This document shows, piece after piece, positions 9,901-17,500 of a stretch of 46,091 bases of DNA. Every line of letters starts with the position of its first letter. The stretch's first letter is position 1. A program made the position numbers and the translations under genes. Below the pieces are notes generated by a model, which did not search any database, had not been told where the DNA came from, and saw nothing but the letters and a program-made list of their open reading frames with translations. The stretch is from Okeania sp. SIO2B3 (GTDB lineage Bacteria > Cyanobacteriota > Cyanobacteriia > Cyanobacteriales > Microcoleaceae): positions 22,670 to 68,760 of the forward strand of contig NZ_JAAHGH010000031.1 of NCBI RefSeq assembly GCF_010672525.1, read 5' to 3'.

Positions 9901-11592
9901 ACAGAAGAATTTGTGGCTCCCAGCAATACAATAGAAAAAACTTTAGCTTCAATTTGGCAAGATATTCTTAATCTCCAAAAAGTTGGTATCCACGATAATT
10001 TCTTTGAGCTAGGAGGGGATTCTATTATTAGCATTCAAGTAGTCGCTCGCGCTCAAGAAGCAGATATTTCAATTACTGTTAAACAAGTCTTGGAATGTCA
10101 GACGATCGCTAAATTAGCAACTGTAGCTGGTTCGACAACTAAAATTTCTGCTCAACAAGGTTTAGTTACTGGAGAAGTACCTATAACTCCCATTCAACAT
10201 TGGTTTTTTGCCCAAAATCTACCTCAATCTCACCATTATAATCAATCTTTTCTCCTGAAAGTGTCTGCGAATCTTCAGCCAGAATTATTATCTATAGCTG
10301 TAGATAAATTATTAACTCACCATGATGCTTTACGGATGCGATTTTTGATGAAAGATACAACTTGGCAACAAATTAATGAGGCACAAGATGATAATACTAT
10401 TTTCCATCTTGTAGATTTATCCGAGGTGTCGCCAATAGAACAAACAAGTGTTTTAGAGGCAGCGATCGCCGAGCAACAACAAAGTCTGAATCTCTCCCAC
10501 GGTCCTCTGGTGCGAGTAGTTTTATATCAATTAAATCAAACAGAAGCTCGTTTACTATTAGTCATTCATCACCTAGCTGTGGATGGTGTCTCATGGCGAA
10601 TTTTGCTGGCAGACCTATTTTCAGCTTATGAACAATTGGAGAAAGGAGAACAGATACAACTACCCCCGAAAACTACAGCTTTTCAAGATTGGTCGATGCG
10701 TCTTTTAGACTACGGTCGTTCAGAAGCACCGCTAGAAGAATTAGATTATTGGTTGCACCACTCTGAGTCAAGTAAAACTCACTTACCCGTAGATTATACT
10801 GATGGCAAACCCAAGAATATTGTAGGCAGTACCAACTATGTATCTGTAAAACTCAGTGTAGAACAGACAACTGCGCTGTTGCAGGAAGTTCCCTCTGCTT
10901 ATAATACTCAGATTAATGATGTACTCTTGACTGCTTTAGTACAATGCTTAACTGAGTGGACAGGAGAATCAAATATTATTATCGATTTAGAAGGACATGG
11001 GCGAGAAGAACTGTTTGTGGATGTAGATTTATCACGCACAGTAGGTTGGTTTACCAGTATTTTTCCCGCAAGATTACAACAGTCCGCAAACAACGATCCT
11101 GGGGAAAGTCTAAAATCCATCAAAGAACAATTGCGAGCCATTCCTAATCGTGGCATTGGGTATGGAATTTTACGTTATCTGAGTACAGACAGCGAAATTC
11201 GTCGCCAATTAACAGATATTCCTCAAGCAGAAGTTAGTTTTAATTACTTGGGTCAATTTAACCAAGACCAGTCTCAAGAAGAAAGTTGGCAGTTTGCCTC
11301 TGAGTCAACGGGTTTAATCCAAAATTCTCAAGGCATTCGTTCCTATATATTAGATGTAACTGGATTGGTAGTAGAGGGTCAGTTAGGAATTAATTGGATT
11401 TACAGTAGTTATATCCATAAGCGTTCTACAATTGAAACTCTTGCACAAAAGTATATAGAAAATTTACAGGCATTGATTAGCCACTGTCAATCTCCAAATA
11501 CCGGAGGGTATACTCCTTCAGATTTTTCCGATCTAGATTTAACTCAAGAAAAACTAGACCAGATTTTAGCAGAAATAGAATTAGGGGAGTAA
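937..11592 (+). CDS. Two-module NRPS: TubC-C-A(Leu)-NMT-PCP-E-C-A(Thr)-PCP-E
   Basis: A 3551-aa megasynthase. In order: TubC-like docking domain (about 5-58); LCL-type condensation domain (77-510, HHIASDG near 209); adenylation domain 1 (from 539) with an N-methyltransferase (999-1250, EVGCGTG) inserted between cores A8 and A9; carrier 1 (Ser1492); epimerase 1 (1540-1985, HHLAVDG). Module 2 has a DCL-type condensation domain (2016-2450, NHTIIDG, first His replaced by Asn); adenylation domain 2 (2479-2975); carrier 2 (Ser3029); epimerase 2 (3075-3518). The C-terminus (TPSDFSDLDLTQEKLDQIL) looks like a communication-mediating donor segment. Aligning the binding pockets by eye with the GrsA positions gives DAWFLGNVV for A1 (the classic Leu code) and DFWNIGMVH for A2 (the classic Thr code). 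Predicted additions are N-methyl-D-Leu and D-Thr or D-allo-Thr. The ATG is preceded by AAAGG at normal spacing. Both DCL condensation domains in the cluster follow an epimerase, as expected. Confidence 0.96.
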   Translation: MNQENSNIQTFLTELRNLQIKLWLEGERLRYTAPQGTMTPELLQQIKEKKPEIIDFLKQVSRKTVTSIKPVSREQELPLSFAQQRLWFIEKTGLSGNAYNMPLTLHLVGKLDKIALQQSLDQIIARHETLRTTFSSIKDKAVQVIRPPFALLLPLQDLSELTPSQQIAQIQPLLQQEIEQPFNIEVEPPIRARLFQLGATEHVLLITLHHIASDGWSLNVLTSELSANYTSAVTKKPSPLSQLPIQYADFAVWQRNYLQGQTLETQIDYWKQKLKEIPQLQLPTDYPRPAVESFKGAGLPINLSPSLTSKLKQLTQQQGVTLFMTLLAGFKVLLHRYSGQEKIAVGSPIANRNRSEIEGLIGFFVNSLVMYTDLEGEPSFIEVIKRVRQTALEAYAHQDLPFEKLVEELQPERSLSKNPLFQVSFAVQQSGVGKPSFSLPNLDVSWYQGTGGEMTVRLDLELHLWVEGEEIKGLCAYNRDLFEAETINRMLSHYQNLLSAAVENPELPIGKLPLMSQTEQQQLLVEWNNTKTDYSSEKCIHELFESIVETTPDAVAVAFGAEKLTYSQLNRKANKLAHYLQKLGVGPEVLVGICVERSVEMIIGILSILKAGGAYVPLDPSYPQLRLNYMIEDAQLSVLLTQQQWLNYLPDTIESVICLDTDWEMISQESTENLGTLVTVDRFAYVIYTSGSTGQPKGVTIPHQGLLNLVFWHQRTFEVSPSDRASQIAGVGFDASVWEIWPYLSAGASLHLIDSETRLSAEELRDWLISEKISISFVPTPLLENLYVLEWPANIPLRTVLTGGDKLHHRPPASLPFRVVNNYGPTENTVVTTSVWVSPDPLSKLSPPIGKPISNTQVYILDSCLQPVPVGVPGELHIAGDGLATGYYNRPELTTAKFISNPFDRSKVTKLYKTGDLVRYLSDGNIEFLGRIDQQVKIRGFRIEIGEVEATLSQNPTVKETVVVAREDNPGDKRLVAYIVPENETTTANLELSDTQLKSWQEIFNQQVYSQLTQITDPLFNSEGWLSHYDNQPIPEVQMRVWAKDIVSQVLANKPQRVWEVGCGTGMLLFQIAPHAEVYYGTDISNVSLEYIQKQIAQHPDKYAHVTLAQKEAQDMADVSDNSFDVVLLSSIVQYFPSTDYLLEVIENSIRVVKSGGVIVLADIRSLPLMKAFHSSVELYKATPSLSANQLKERIDRLIQQENELFVSPEFFVALKEKYPEITHVQIRLQRGSELNELNKYRYSVFLHIQSQNKSAIATQISEKTGMSTGEIETYLREKQPESICFSSLVNSRVAADMSTVELLSQPDLKLNVQQFRQKLHQQQIETVDPEQLHQLSTKLGYKLELCWSPEGKIGDFDAVFVRDELAAEAIVLTPLTQQLIAETNWHRYGNNPLQTQTVKQLIPEWREYLEQRLPDYMVPSAFVVLAQLPLTPNGKIDRKALPAQDNTSTISTDFVAPQTPTQESLAQIWQQVLGLEQIGIHDNFFEIGGDSIISIQIVALAQKAGIKLTTKQLFQNQTIAEQAAVAGTIDIVQHQQGLVTGEIPLIPIQHWFFEQNLAEMHHFNQSFMLSVSPQLDPELLSTAVGKILEHHDVLRLRFHKTSKSWQQINYGKPESIPFQVVDLSKLSTPEQFNLLGQTAIEQQASLDLNNGPLIKVILFKLGSQTPGRLLIIVHHLAVDGVSWRILLEDLFEVYQQLEQKQTVQLPGKTTAFQDWAVRLLEYGQSQELQAQLDYWLNQPWDNVVSLPVDNADKKADNIVGNAVNISKSLTKEQTTALLQEVPSTYNTQINDVLLTALVISLADWMGTKTVSINLEGHGREELFPEVDLSRTVGWFTSIFPVQLQLSSADIGEALKSVKEQLRRIPDRGIGYGILRYMSQDEKIRTQLAALPHPEISFNYLGQFNNDRFQQLSWQGTEESAGANQSPQGNRAHLLDINALIVEGELQIIWTYNNSIHQDATITNLLEKYTEALQNIIVHCQSSLTGGFTPSDFSAVDLTQPELDKIVAKINSKNIESIYSLSPGQKGILFHTLYAPDTGVYIEQMLIGFSGEVNVEAFKQAWQQVVQRHGVLRTLFVWQGIRQPLQVVQKQVELPWSYLDWQNLPSTEQEQNLEMLLKADRQQGFQLDLPPLMRFTFIRLSNLNYKLLWSINHTIIDGWCWPIIFKDFLSYYQSDNQAQSINLPPVRPYQDYIAWLQQQNSKNAEEFWRESLRGFTEATPLAVERSPRQSLSQQSSSYKEQKLSLGTTTTQLLQSLARQNRLTMATLVQGAWALLLSRYSNTSDVLFGLTVSGRPANLVGVENMVGMFINTLPLRVQVPAQTKLIAWLQQLNQKQLELQEYSYTPLVEIQRLSDIPAGVALFDSILAFENYPIDSSGVQSNSPLQITGLEPFTETHYPLTVTSVVMNADLLLKISYDTSRFATDTIERMLGHLKTLLTAMVTTPDVELAQLPLLTEAEQQQLLVEWNQTTINPSNDSKCIHQLFEEQVERTPDAIAVVFEEQKLTYFELNSKANQLACYLQTLGVQSDMPVGLCVERSLEMLIGILGILKAGGGYVPIDPNYPVERIAYMIADAAVPVLLTQQKLVEKLPSHEAQIICLDAAWSEIAQNNPANLHSNVQPHHLSYIIYTSGSTGQPKGVMIQHENVTHLFSATESWCSFNSQDVWTLFHSFAFDFSVWEIWGPLLYGGRLVIVPYWISRSPDAFYELLCQEKVTILNQTPSAFEQLIYIEQNLIKSSNLSLRLVIFGGEALDFHSLQPWFESHGDLSPQLVNMYGITETTVHVTHYPITLAKLQENKGSVIGRPIDNMQAYVLDRNSQLMPVGVPGELYIGGGGVARGYLNRPTLTQEKFIPHLFSQQPNARLYRTGDLARYLPDGNIEFLGRIDHQVKIRGFRIETGEIEATLAQHPLVKQVVVVAQEYEIGKKQLVAYIVSEDLTFNSQEMRQFLQEQVPDYMVPSAFVRLDAIPLTPNGKVDRKALPQPDRNLMQTEEFVAPSNTIEKTLASIWQDILNLQKVGIHDNFFELGGDSIISIQVVARAQEADISITVKQVLECQTIAKLATVAGSTTKISAQQGLVTGEVPITPIQHWFFAQNLPQSHHYNQSFLLKVSANLQPELLSIAVDKLLTHHDALRMRFLMKDTTWQQINEAQDDNTIFHLVDLSEVSPIEQTSVLEAAIAEQQQSLNLSHGPLVRVVLYQLNQTEARLLLVIHHLAVDGVSWRILLADLFSAYEQLEKGEQIQLPPKTTAFQDWSMRLLDYGRSEAPLEELDYWLHHSESSKTHLPVDYTDGKPKNIVGSTNYVSVKLSVEQTTALLQEVPSAYNTQINDVLLTALVQCLTEWTGESNIIIDLEGHGREELFVDVDLSRTVGWFTSIFPARLQQSANNDPGESLKSIKEQLRAIPNRGIGYGILRYLSTDSEIRRQLTDIPQAEVSFNYLGQFNQDQSQEESWQFASESTGLIQNSQGIRSYILDVTGLVVEGQLGINWIYSSYIHKRSTIETLAQKYIENLQALISHCQSPNTGGYTPSDFSDLDLTQEKLDQILAEIELGE

Positions 11593-11593
11593 T

Positions 11594-11727
11594 TATATTA
11601 TGTTCGGTTAAACACTAACTATAAAGTCATTGCGACTGGAACGCAGTGGAAGGAAGCAATCTCAAGGGCTTGAGATTTCTCTTCCATCTATACCCTAATC
11701 ATAACTATTCAACCGAACATGATATTA
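11594..11727. mobile_element. MITE-like element, family A, between two NRPS genes
   Basis: The left end (TATTATGTTCGGTTAA, from 11596) and the right end (TTCAACCGAACATGATATTA, to 11727) are inverted repeats of the family-A terminus with a C-to-T change (TGTTCGG). The element starts within two bases of the stop codon of the preceding NRPS and carries the sequence CATTGCGACTGGAACGCAG in its interior. It sits inside what should be one transcription unit. No coding capacity. Confidence 0.6.
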
Positions 11728-11829
11728 CGCACTGACAATAGATATCATTATCAGGAATTACACACTGACAATAGAGTTTCGGTGCGTTACGCTGTCGCTA
11801 ACACACCCTACTGGACTAACTTCTAACTT

Positions 11830-11858
11830 CCCCTCCCAGGAGGGGTTAGGGGTGGGTT
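11830..11858. repeat. GC-rich hairpin repeat
   Basis: CCCCTCCCAGGAGGGGTTAGGGGTGGG-type palindrome, same family as 834-874 and 22338-22418, in the 324-bp gap between two NRPS genes. Confidence 0.6.
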
Positions 11859-11880
11859 GACTCCTATCCCTAGCACTCAT

Positions 11881-11901
11881 ACTTTATTCAGCAAACCTTA
11901 A
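11881..11901. repeat. Isolated end of MITE-like family B
   Basis: ACTTTATTCAGCAAACCTTAA matches the terminus of family B (TTAGGGTTTGCTGAAAAAGT, inverted) seen at 34486-34841 and 39854-40100. Only one end is recognisable. It lies just upstream of the start codon of the terminal NRPS gene, so it may form part of that gene's leader. Confidence 0.5.
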
Positions 11902-11916
11902 TTAAAAATCTAAACA

Positions 11917-14496
11917 ATGAACACAAAAAAAATTGAAGCAATTTATCCTCTTTCTCCTTCACAACAGGGTATTCTCTTTGAGACTCTTGCCTCTCCTGGG
12001 TCAGGAATACATATTGAACAAACCGTTCTGAGTTTACAGGGAAATTTCAACCTAATAGCTTGGGAAAAAGCCTGGAAAATAATCATAGAGAGACACTCAA
12101 TTCTGAGAACTGGTTTTGTTTGGAAAAATCAAGACCAACCTGCTCAATTTGTTCTACAGACAGTGAAAATTCCACTGGAAACAGAAGACTGGCGAGAATT
12201 TTCACCCTCTCATCAAAAAGAAAAATTAACCGACTATATCCAGACAAAACGTCAGCAGGGGTTTAATCTTACTCAAGTACCGATTATGAGTTTAGCTCTT
12301 TTTCAAGTTGGTGACGATACTTATCAGTTTGTCTGGACATTTCATCACATTCTCTTGGATGGATGGTCTTTAGGAATAATTATGCAGGAAGTGCAGCAGT
12401 GCTACGAAGAATTGAGTCAGGGGCAAAATTTGTCATTAAAACCGACTCATCCTTATCGGAAATATATTACTTGGTTACAACAGCAGAATTTAGCAGCAGC
12501 TCAAACTTTTTGGCAAGACAGACTCAAGGGATTTACTAATCCAACTGCATTAGGGAAAACTGTTTCGGTAGATAATTGTGCTGTGCTAGAACAATCCTAT
12601 GGTCGGCAAACTGCTTATCTGTCAGCCTCAACTATGGCTAAACTACAGTCTTTAGTCAAACAAAATCGTCTGACTTTAAGTATTGTTTTACAAGGAGTAT
12701 GGGCTTTATTATTGAGTTGTTATAGTGGGGAGTTAGATGTAATTTTTGGTGCTTCTGTTTCTGGTCGTCCGTCTGAAATTTCTGGTATTGGATCAATGGC
12801 AGGAATGTTTATTAATACTGTTCCCATACGGTGTAAAATAGATCCTGATGCCTCTATTTGGAAATGGTTGCAAGAGATACAGCAGGAACAATTGCCACAA
12901 AAATCCTATGAATATTGTTCTCAAGGACAAATTCACAACTGGAGTGAATTATCAAGTTCTTTACCTATGTACGAGAGTATTTTGGTTGTCGAGAACTATC
13001 CAATTAATACATCAGCAGAACAAGTTCCTAGTCTGAAGATGAACCTCAATCAATCCTTTGCTCTAGGGGCGCAAACTAACTATCCTCTAACTATTCTTGC
13101 CATGCCTAGTTCTGAACTAGAGTTAGTTATGGTTTATCGCACACATCGATTTGATAATACCAGTATTATTCAAATTCTTGAGCATTTTCTGAATGTGTTA
13201 GAAAAAATTGCCCAAAAGCCAGAGTCAAACCTCTTTTCTCTCAAAAGTATAATTCCTGAAACTCAAATTCCAGAAGTCAAACCACAGCCTAAGTTAGATG
13301 GAGAACAGTTAACAGAAGGTTTTGTTCTACCTCGCGATCCGGTGGAAAGAAAATTGGCACAAATTTGGTCAGAAATTCTTGACCTGAAATTAGTAGGACT
13401 TCAAGACAATTTCTTTGCTCTTGGAGGTCATTCCATTTTAGCTGTGCGTTTAATGGCTGAAATTGAGAAACATTTTGGCAAAAATCTCCCCCTCGTCTCC
13501 TTATTTCTAGCTCCGACTATCGAACAACTTGCAGATGTTCTCCGTCAGTCAACAGATTCTATTTCTTGGTCTTCCCTTGTACCTATTCAACCTCGTGGGT
13601 CTCGGCCGCCTTTGTTTTTAGTCCCTGGAGGAGGAGGCAACGTCATCTATTTTTCTCAGTTAGCTAAATATTTTAGTTCAGACCAACCATTCTATGGTTT
13701 ACAGTCTGTTGGTCTGGATGGAGAATCAGAACCTCACACCAGAGTTGAGGACATAGCGGCTCACAATATTAGAGAAATACAATCAATTCAAGCTCAAGGT
13801 CCTTATCTTTTAGGAGGACATTCCTTTGGTGGTACAGTTGCTTTTGAAATGGCTCAACAGTTACACAAACAGGGACAAGAAGTAGCTTTATTAGCAATAA
13901 TAGATGTTGCTGCACCAGAACCTATAGAAAATCAAGTAAATCCATTTTTAGATTGTAACGATAATGCTCTGTGGTTAACTATAATTAGTGATTTTCTCGG
14001 CACTTTATTTGGCACAGATTTGATGTTGGGGGAGCCAGAAACATATTATCAAGCACTTACAAAACTGACTCCGGACGAACAATTTAACTATGTCTACGAT
14101 CGCCTGCAAGAAATTAGTTTTTTCCCTCCTGGAAAAGGCAGTAAACAACTTCATGGTTATCTGAATGTGATGAAGGGAAATGCTTTATGTTCTTATTTTC
14201 CAGAGACAGTTGCTCCTATTAAAATTAGTGTGTTTAACTGCAAAGAAAAATCGGCAGAAACGACAAAAGTTAATAGTTTGATAGCTAAAATTCTCACGGG
14301 TAAGGATAATTTTGATGAATCTATTCGTCCTAAAAATAGAAGCGCTCCTGATTTGGGATGGGGTCTTTTTTCTCCTAAAACAGTAGATATTTATGAAATT
14401 CCAGGAGATCATCTCTCAATGATAACGGAGCCAAATGTTCAAATTTTAGCTGAAAACCTGATGGCTTGCATTGAAAAAGCAAAAGCAAAAAAATAA
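11917..14496 (+). CDS. Terminal NRPS C-PCP-TE protein lacking an A domain
   Basis: An 859-aa protein. The N-terminus (IEAIYPLSPSQQGILF) is a DCL-type condensation domain that matches an upstream epimerase; HHILLDG is at 143-149 and the domain runs to about 440. A linker leads straight into a carrier domain (about 470-540, Ser506 in LGGHSILA), followed by a type I thioesterase (about 555-859). The thioesterase has GHSFGG (Ser636), a candidate Asp in IIDVAAP and a C-terminal His in GDHLSM. The region between condensation and carrier domains is only about 30 residues, so the usual 500-residue adenylation domain is truly absent and no frame carries a remnant. The protein therefore releases or cyclises the peptide, but its carrier must be loaded in trans or left unused. 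The first residues could be the acceptor for the donor tail of the preceding NRPS. The next gene starts 18 bp downstream, so the two are very likely co-transcribed. Confidence 0.95.
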   Translation: MNTKKIEAIYPLSPSQQGILFETLASPGSGIHIEQTVLSLQGNFNLIAWEKAWKIIIERHSILRTGFVWKNQDQPAQFVLQTVKIPLETEDWREFSPSHQKEKLTDYIQTKRQQGFNLTQVPIMSLALFQVGDDTYQFVWTFHHILLDGWSLGIIMQEVQQCYEELSQGQNLSLKPTHPYRKYITWLQQQNLAAAQTFWQDRLKGFTNPTALGKTVSVDNCAVLEQSYGRQTAYLSASTMAKLQSLVKQNRLTLSIVLQGVWALLLSCYSGELDVIFGASVSGRPSEISGIGSMAGMFINTVPIRCKIDPDASIWKWLQEIQQEQLPQKSYEYCSQGQIHNWSELSSSLPMYESILVVENYPINTSAEQVPSLKMNLNQSFALGAQTNYPLTILAMPSSELELVMVYRTHRFDNTSIIQILEHFLNVLEKIAQKPESNLFSLKSIIPETQIPEVKPQPKLDGEQLTEGFVLPRDPVERKLAQIWSEILDLKLVGLQDNFFALGGHSILAVRLMAEIEKHFGKNLPLVSLFLAPTIEQLADVLRQSTDSISWSSLVPIQPRGSRPPLFLVPGGGGNVIYFSQLAKYFSSDQPFYGLQSVGLDGESEPHTRVEDIAAHNIREIQSIQAQGPYLLGGHSFGGTVAFEMAQQLHKQGQEVALLAIIDVAAPEPIENQVNPFLDCNDNALWLTIISDFLGTLFGTDLMLGEPETYYQALTKLTPDEQFNYVYDRLQEISFFPPGKGSKQLHGYLNVMKGNALCSYFPETVAPIKISVFNCKEKSAETTKVNSLIAKILTGKDNFDESIRPKNRSAPDLGWGLFSPKTVDIYEIPGDHLSMITEPNVQILAENLMACIEKAKAKK

Positions 14497-14514
14497 TTGA
14501 GGCAGTGAAATAAA

Positions 14515-17500
14515 ATGTTAGACTTAATCGATCGTTATGAACAAGGTTTTGTTTCTATTCCTGTAATTTTAGTTTGCAGACAAAAAGGGTTATTTGAATT
14601 ATTAAAACGTCAAAAAATGACCCATAAGCAAATAGCTGATGTTCTGGGAGCTAATACAGATAATTTACAAGTAGCTTTAAGAATGATGGAATCTCTAGGT
14701 TGGTTATCGAGAAATGAGGCTAATGAATACTTCTTTATAGAAAAATCTCAAGCTTACCTTTCGATTCCCAAAGACATCCTAGAGTTATATAATCTGCCCC
14801 TGGATTCATATTTACTAGGCAAAGAAAAACCAGGTTTTCTCAAAAATTGGCTTGCTCGTTCCCAGGAACAATGGCATCTTAAAGATCGAATTCTGGCAGA
14901 TTTCCTAGATGGGGTGCTAATAATATCAATTATGCTAGCACTGCACAAACATAATTTGTTAGTTTACCAGGAACAAGCTCCTTTATTTCCTAATTTGAAT
15001 ATCCTGGTGCGGGAAGAGTTGTCAGCACTGTTGATGATGAAAGGATTAGCGCAACCAAATGTCAGAATAGTTGAACAACAGAAGGAAAAGTCAATTCAGG
15101 ATGAAACAGGAACTACGGAAATTAACCTTGAAAACCCCATCTGTAGGGGCGAATGGCATTCGCCCTCACCAAATTTAGCATCTGTGCGTAAGTCCGGTGA
15201 AAATTATTTAGGTTTGACTGCTGTCGGTAAATCTCTAGTAGAGAGAACTCTAATCAGGAATATTAGTTTAAATTGTTTTGAGAACAAGTTTTACCAGTTG
15301 CGCCATCCCACAATTGAAGACTTACCAGATTTAATTGCACTAGAGGCATTATGTTGGCCAGAAAATATTCGGGTTGACAATGAGGAAATCCAGAGGCGAA
15401 TTTTACAGTATCCACAAGGACAGTTTGTTTTAGCAGTTGAGAATAAAATTATAGGTGCAATCTATTCCCAACGAATTAATAGCATTCAGCTTTTGGAGGG
15501 GAAAACTTATCTACAAGTGCCATCACTACATACTGAATCAGGAGATGTTATTCAACTTTTGGCAGTGAATATCTTGCCGGAAATGCAAAGTCAGGGATTA
15601 GGTGATCGCCTGCTAGAATTTATGCTTCAGTATTGTACATTGATGGGTAATGCGGAAAAAATTGTGGCAGTGACTCTTTGTCGCAACTATCAAGACCATT
15701 CCTCAATGTCAATCACAGAATATATCCATCATAAAAGTGAATCGGGGTTATTGGTAGACCAACTTTTGCGTTTCCATCAGCTTCATGGGGCAAAAATTCA
15801 GAAAGTTATGCCTGGATATCGTCCCCAAGATATAGAAAATCAAGGTTATGGGGTTTTAGTAGAGTATGATGTTCAACACCGTCAGCGTTTTGATAGTGTA
15901 ATAGTTGCTAAAAAACAGCCTGAGAAAGTCAAGCTAATAACAAATATAGATGAAATTGTGGCTGATTGTGTCAGGAAAGTGATGAACCCAAAATTCTCTT
16001 TAGACTCAAGTAGAGCGCTGATGGAGATGGGGATTGAATCCTTAGAATTATTAGAATTAAAATATTTATTAGAGAAAAAGCTTGAGGTAGAAATAGAGCC
16101 AAATTTCTTCTTTAAATATGGAACAGTAGAAGCGATCGCTAGTTATTTTAAAGGGGAAACACCAGTTACACAAAAGCAGAATTTTCAGTTATTACCAGAA
16201 CAAACAGCATTAGACACTATCTCATTCTCAAGCAAAGAAGAGATGCTAATCAAAAGACCGATAGGTGAATTAGAAAACGGGATAGCAATTATTGGTATAG
16301 CTTGTCGGTTCCCTGGAGGTGCTGATAACCCCCAAAAGTTTTGGTCATTGCTCCGTGATGGTATTGATGGAATTACGGAAGTACCTCCGAGTCGTTGGGA
16401 TATTGAACAATATTACCACCCCGATAAAAATCAACCAGGAAAAATATCCAGTCGTTATGGGGGTTTCATTTCTAATGTTGACAAATTTGATGCCGAATTT
16501 TTCCAAATTTCACCTCGTGAAGCTAAATACATAGACCCACAACAGCGAATTCTATTAGAAGAGAACTGGAAAGCATTAGAAAATGCGGGAATAAATCCAC
16601 AATCTCTAGCGGGAACAGAAACAGGAGTATTTGTGGGTCTTGCTTTCCATGATTATGAACAGCTACAGTACAAATATCGTCAGGATGAAGATTTAAACCT
16701 TCATTTTGCTACAGGTAGTTCTAGCGCTATCGGTGCCGGAAGATTATCCTACTTTTTCAAATTGAACGGACCATCAATAACAGTAGATACTGCTTGTTCT
16801 TCATCCTTGAGTGCGGTTCATTTAGCTTGTCAAAGTATACGCAATGGTGAATGTGAATTAGCTTTAGCATCAGGGGTGAATTTCTTGTTGTCTCCTGAAT
16901 TGAGTATTAGTTTTTCTCAAGCAGGGATGTTATCGCCAGATGGACGCTGTAAAACTTTTGATGCTTCTGCTAATGGTTATGTGCGGAGTGAAGGGTGTGG
17001 AGTTGTAGTCCTCAAATCTTGGCAACAGGCAATAGCAGATGGAGACCAGGTTTTAGCAGTTATCAGAGGCACGGCAATTAATCAGGATGGTGCTAGCAAT
17101 GGAATAACGGCACCAAATCAATCAGCTCAAGAAGCAGTGATTCAGAAAGCTTTGTCTGTCGCAGGAATTTCGGCAAACCAAGTATCTTATCTAGAAGCTC
17201 ATGGTACTGGTACATCCTTGGGAGACCCAGTGGAAATTAAAGCTGTGGAAGCAGTGTATGGAAAGAATCGTGGCATGGATCGACCTTTAACAATTGGTTC
17301 GGTGAAAACAATTATTGGTCATGCTGAAGCAGCAGCAGGTATTGCCGGGTTAATTAAGGTAGTGTTGTCACTGCAAAATAAATATATTCCCCCTCATTTA
17401 CATTTGCAAGAATTGAATCCTTATATTAGTTTGGCAGATATTCCTGGAGCGGTCCCCACTGAGGGGAAAGTGTGGGAAAAATATGATGGAGATGAGAGTT

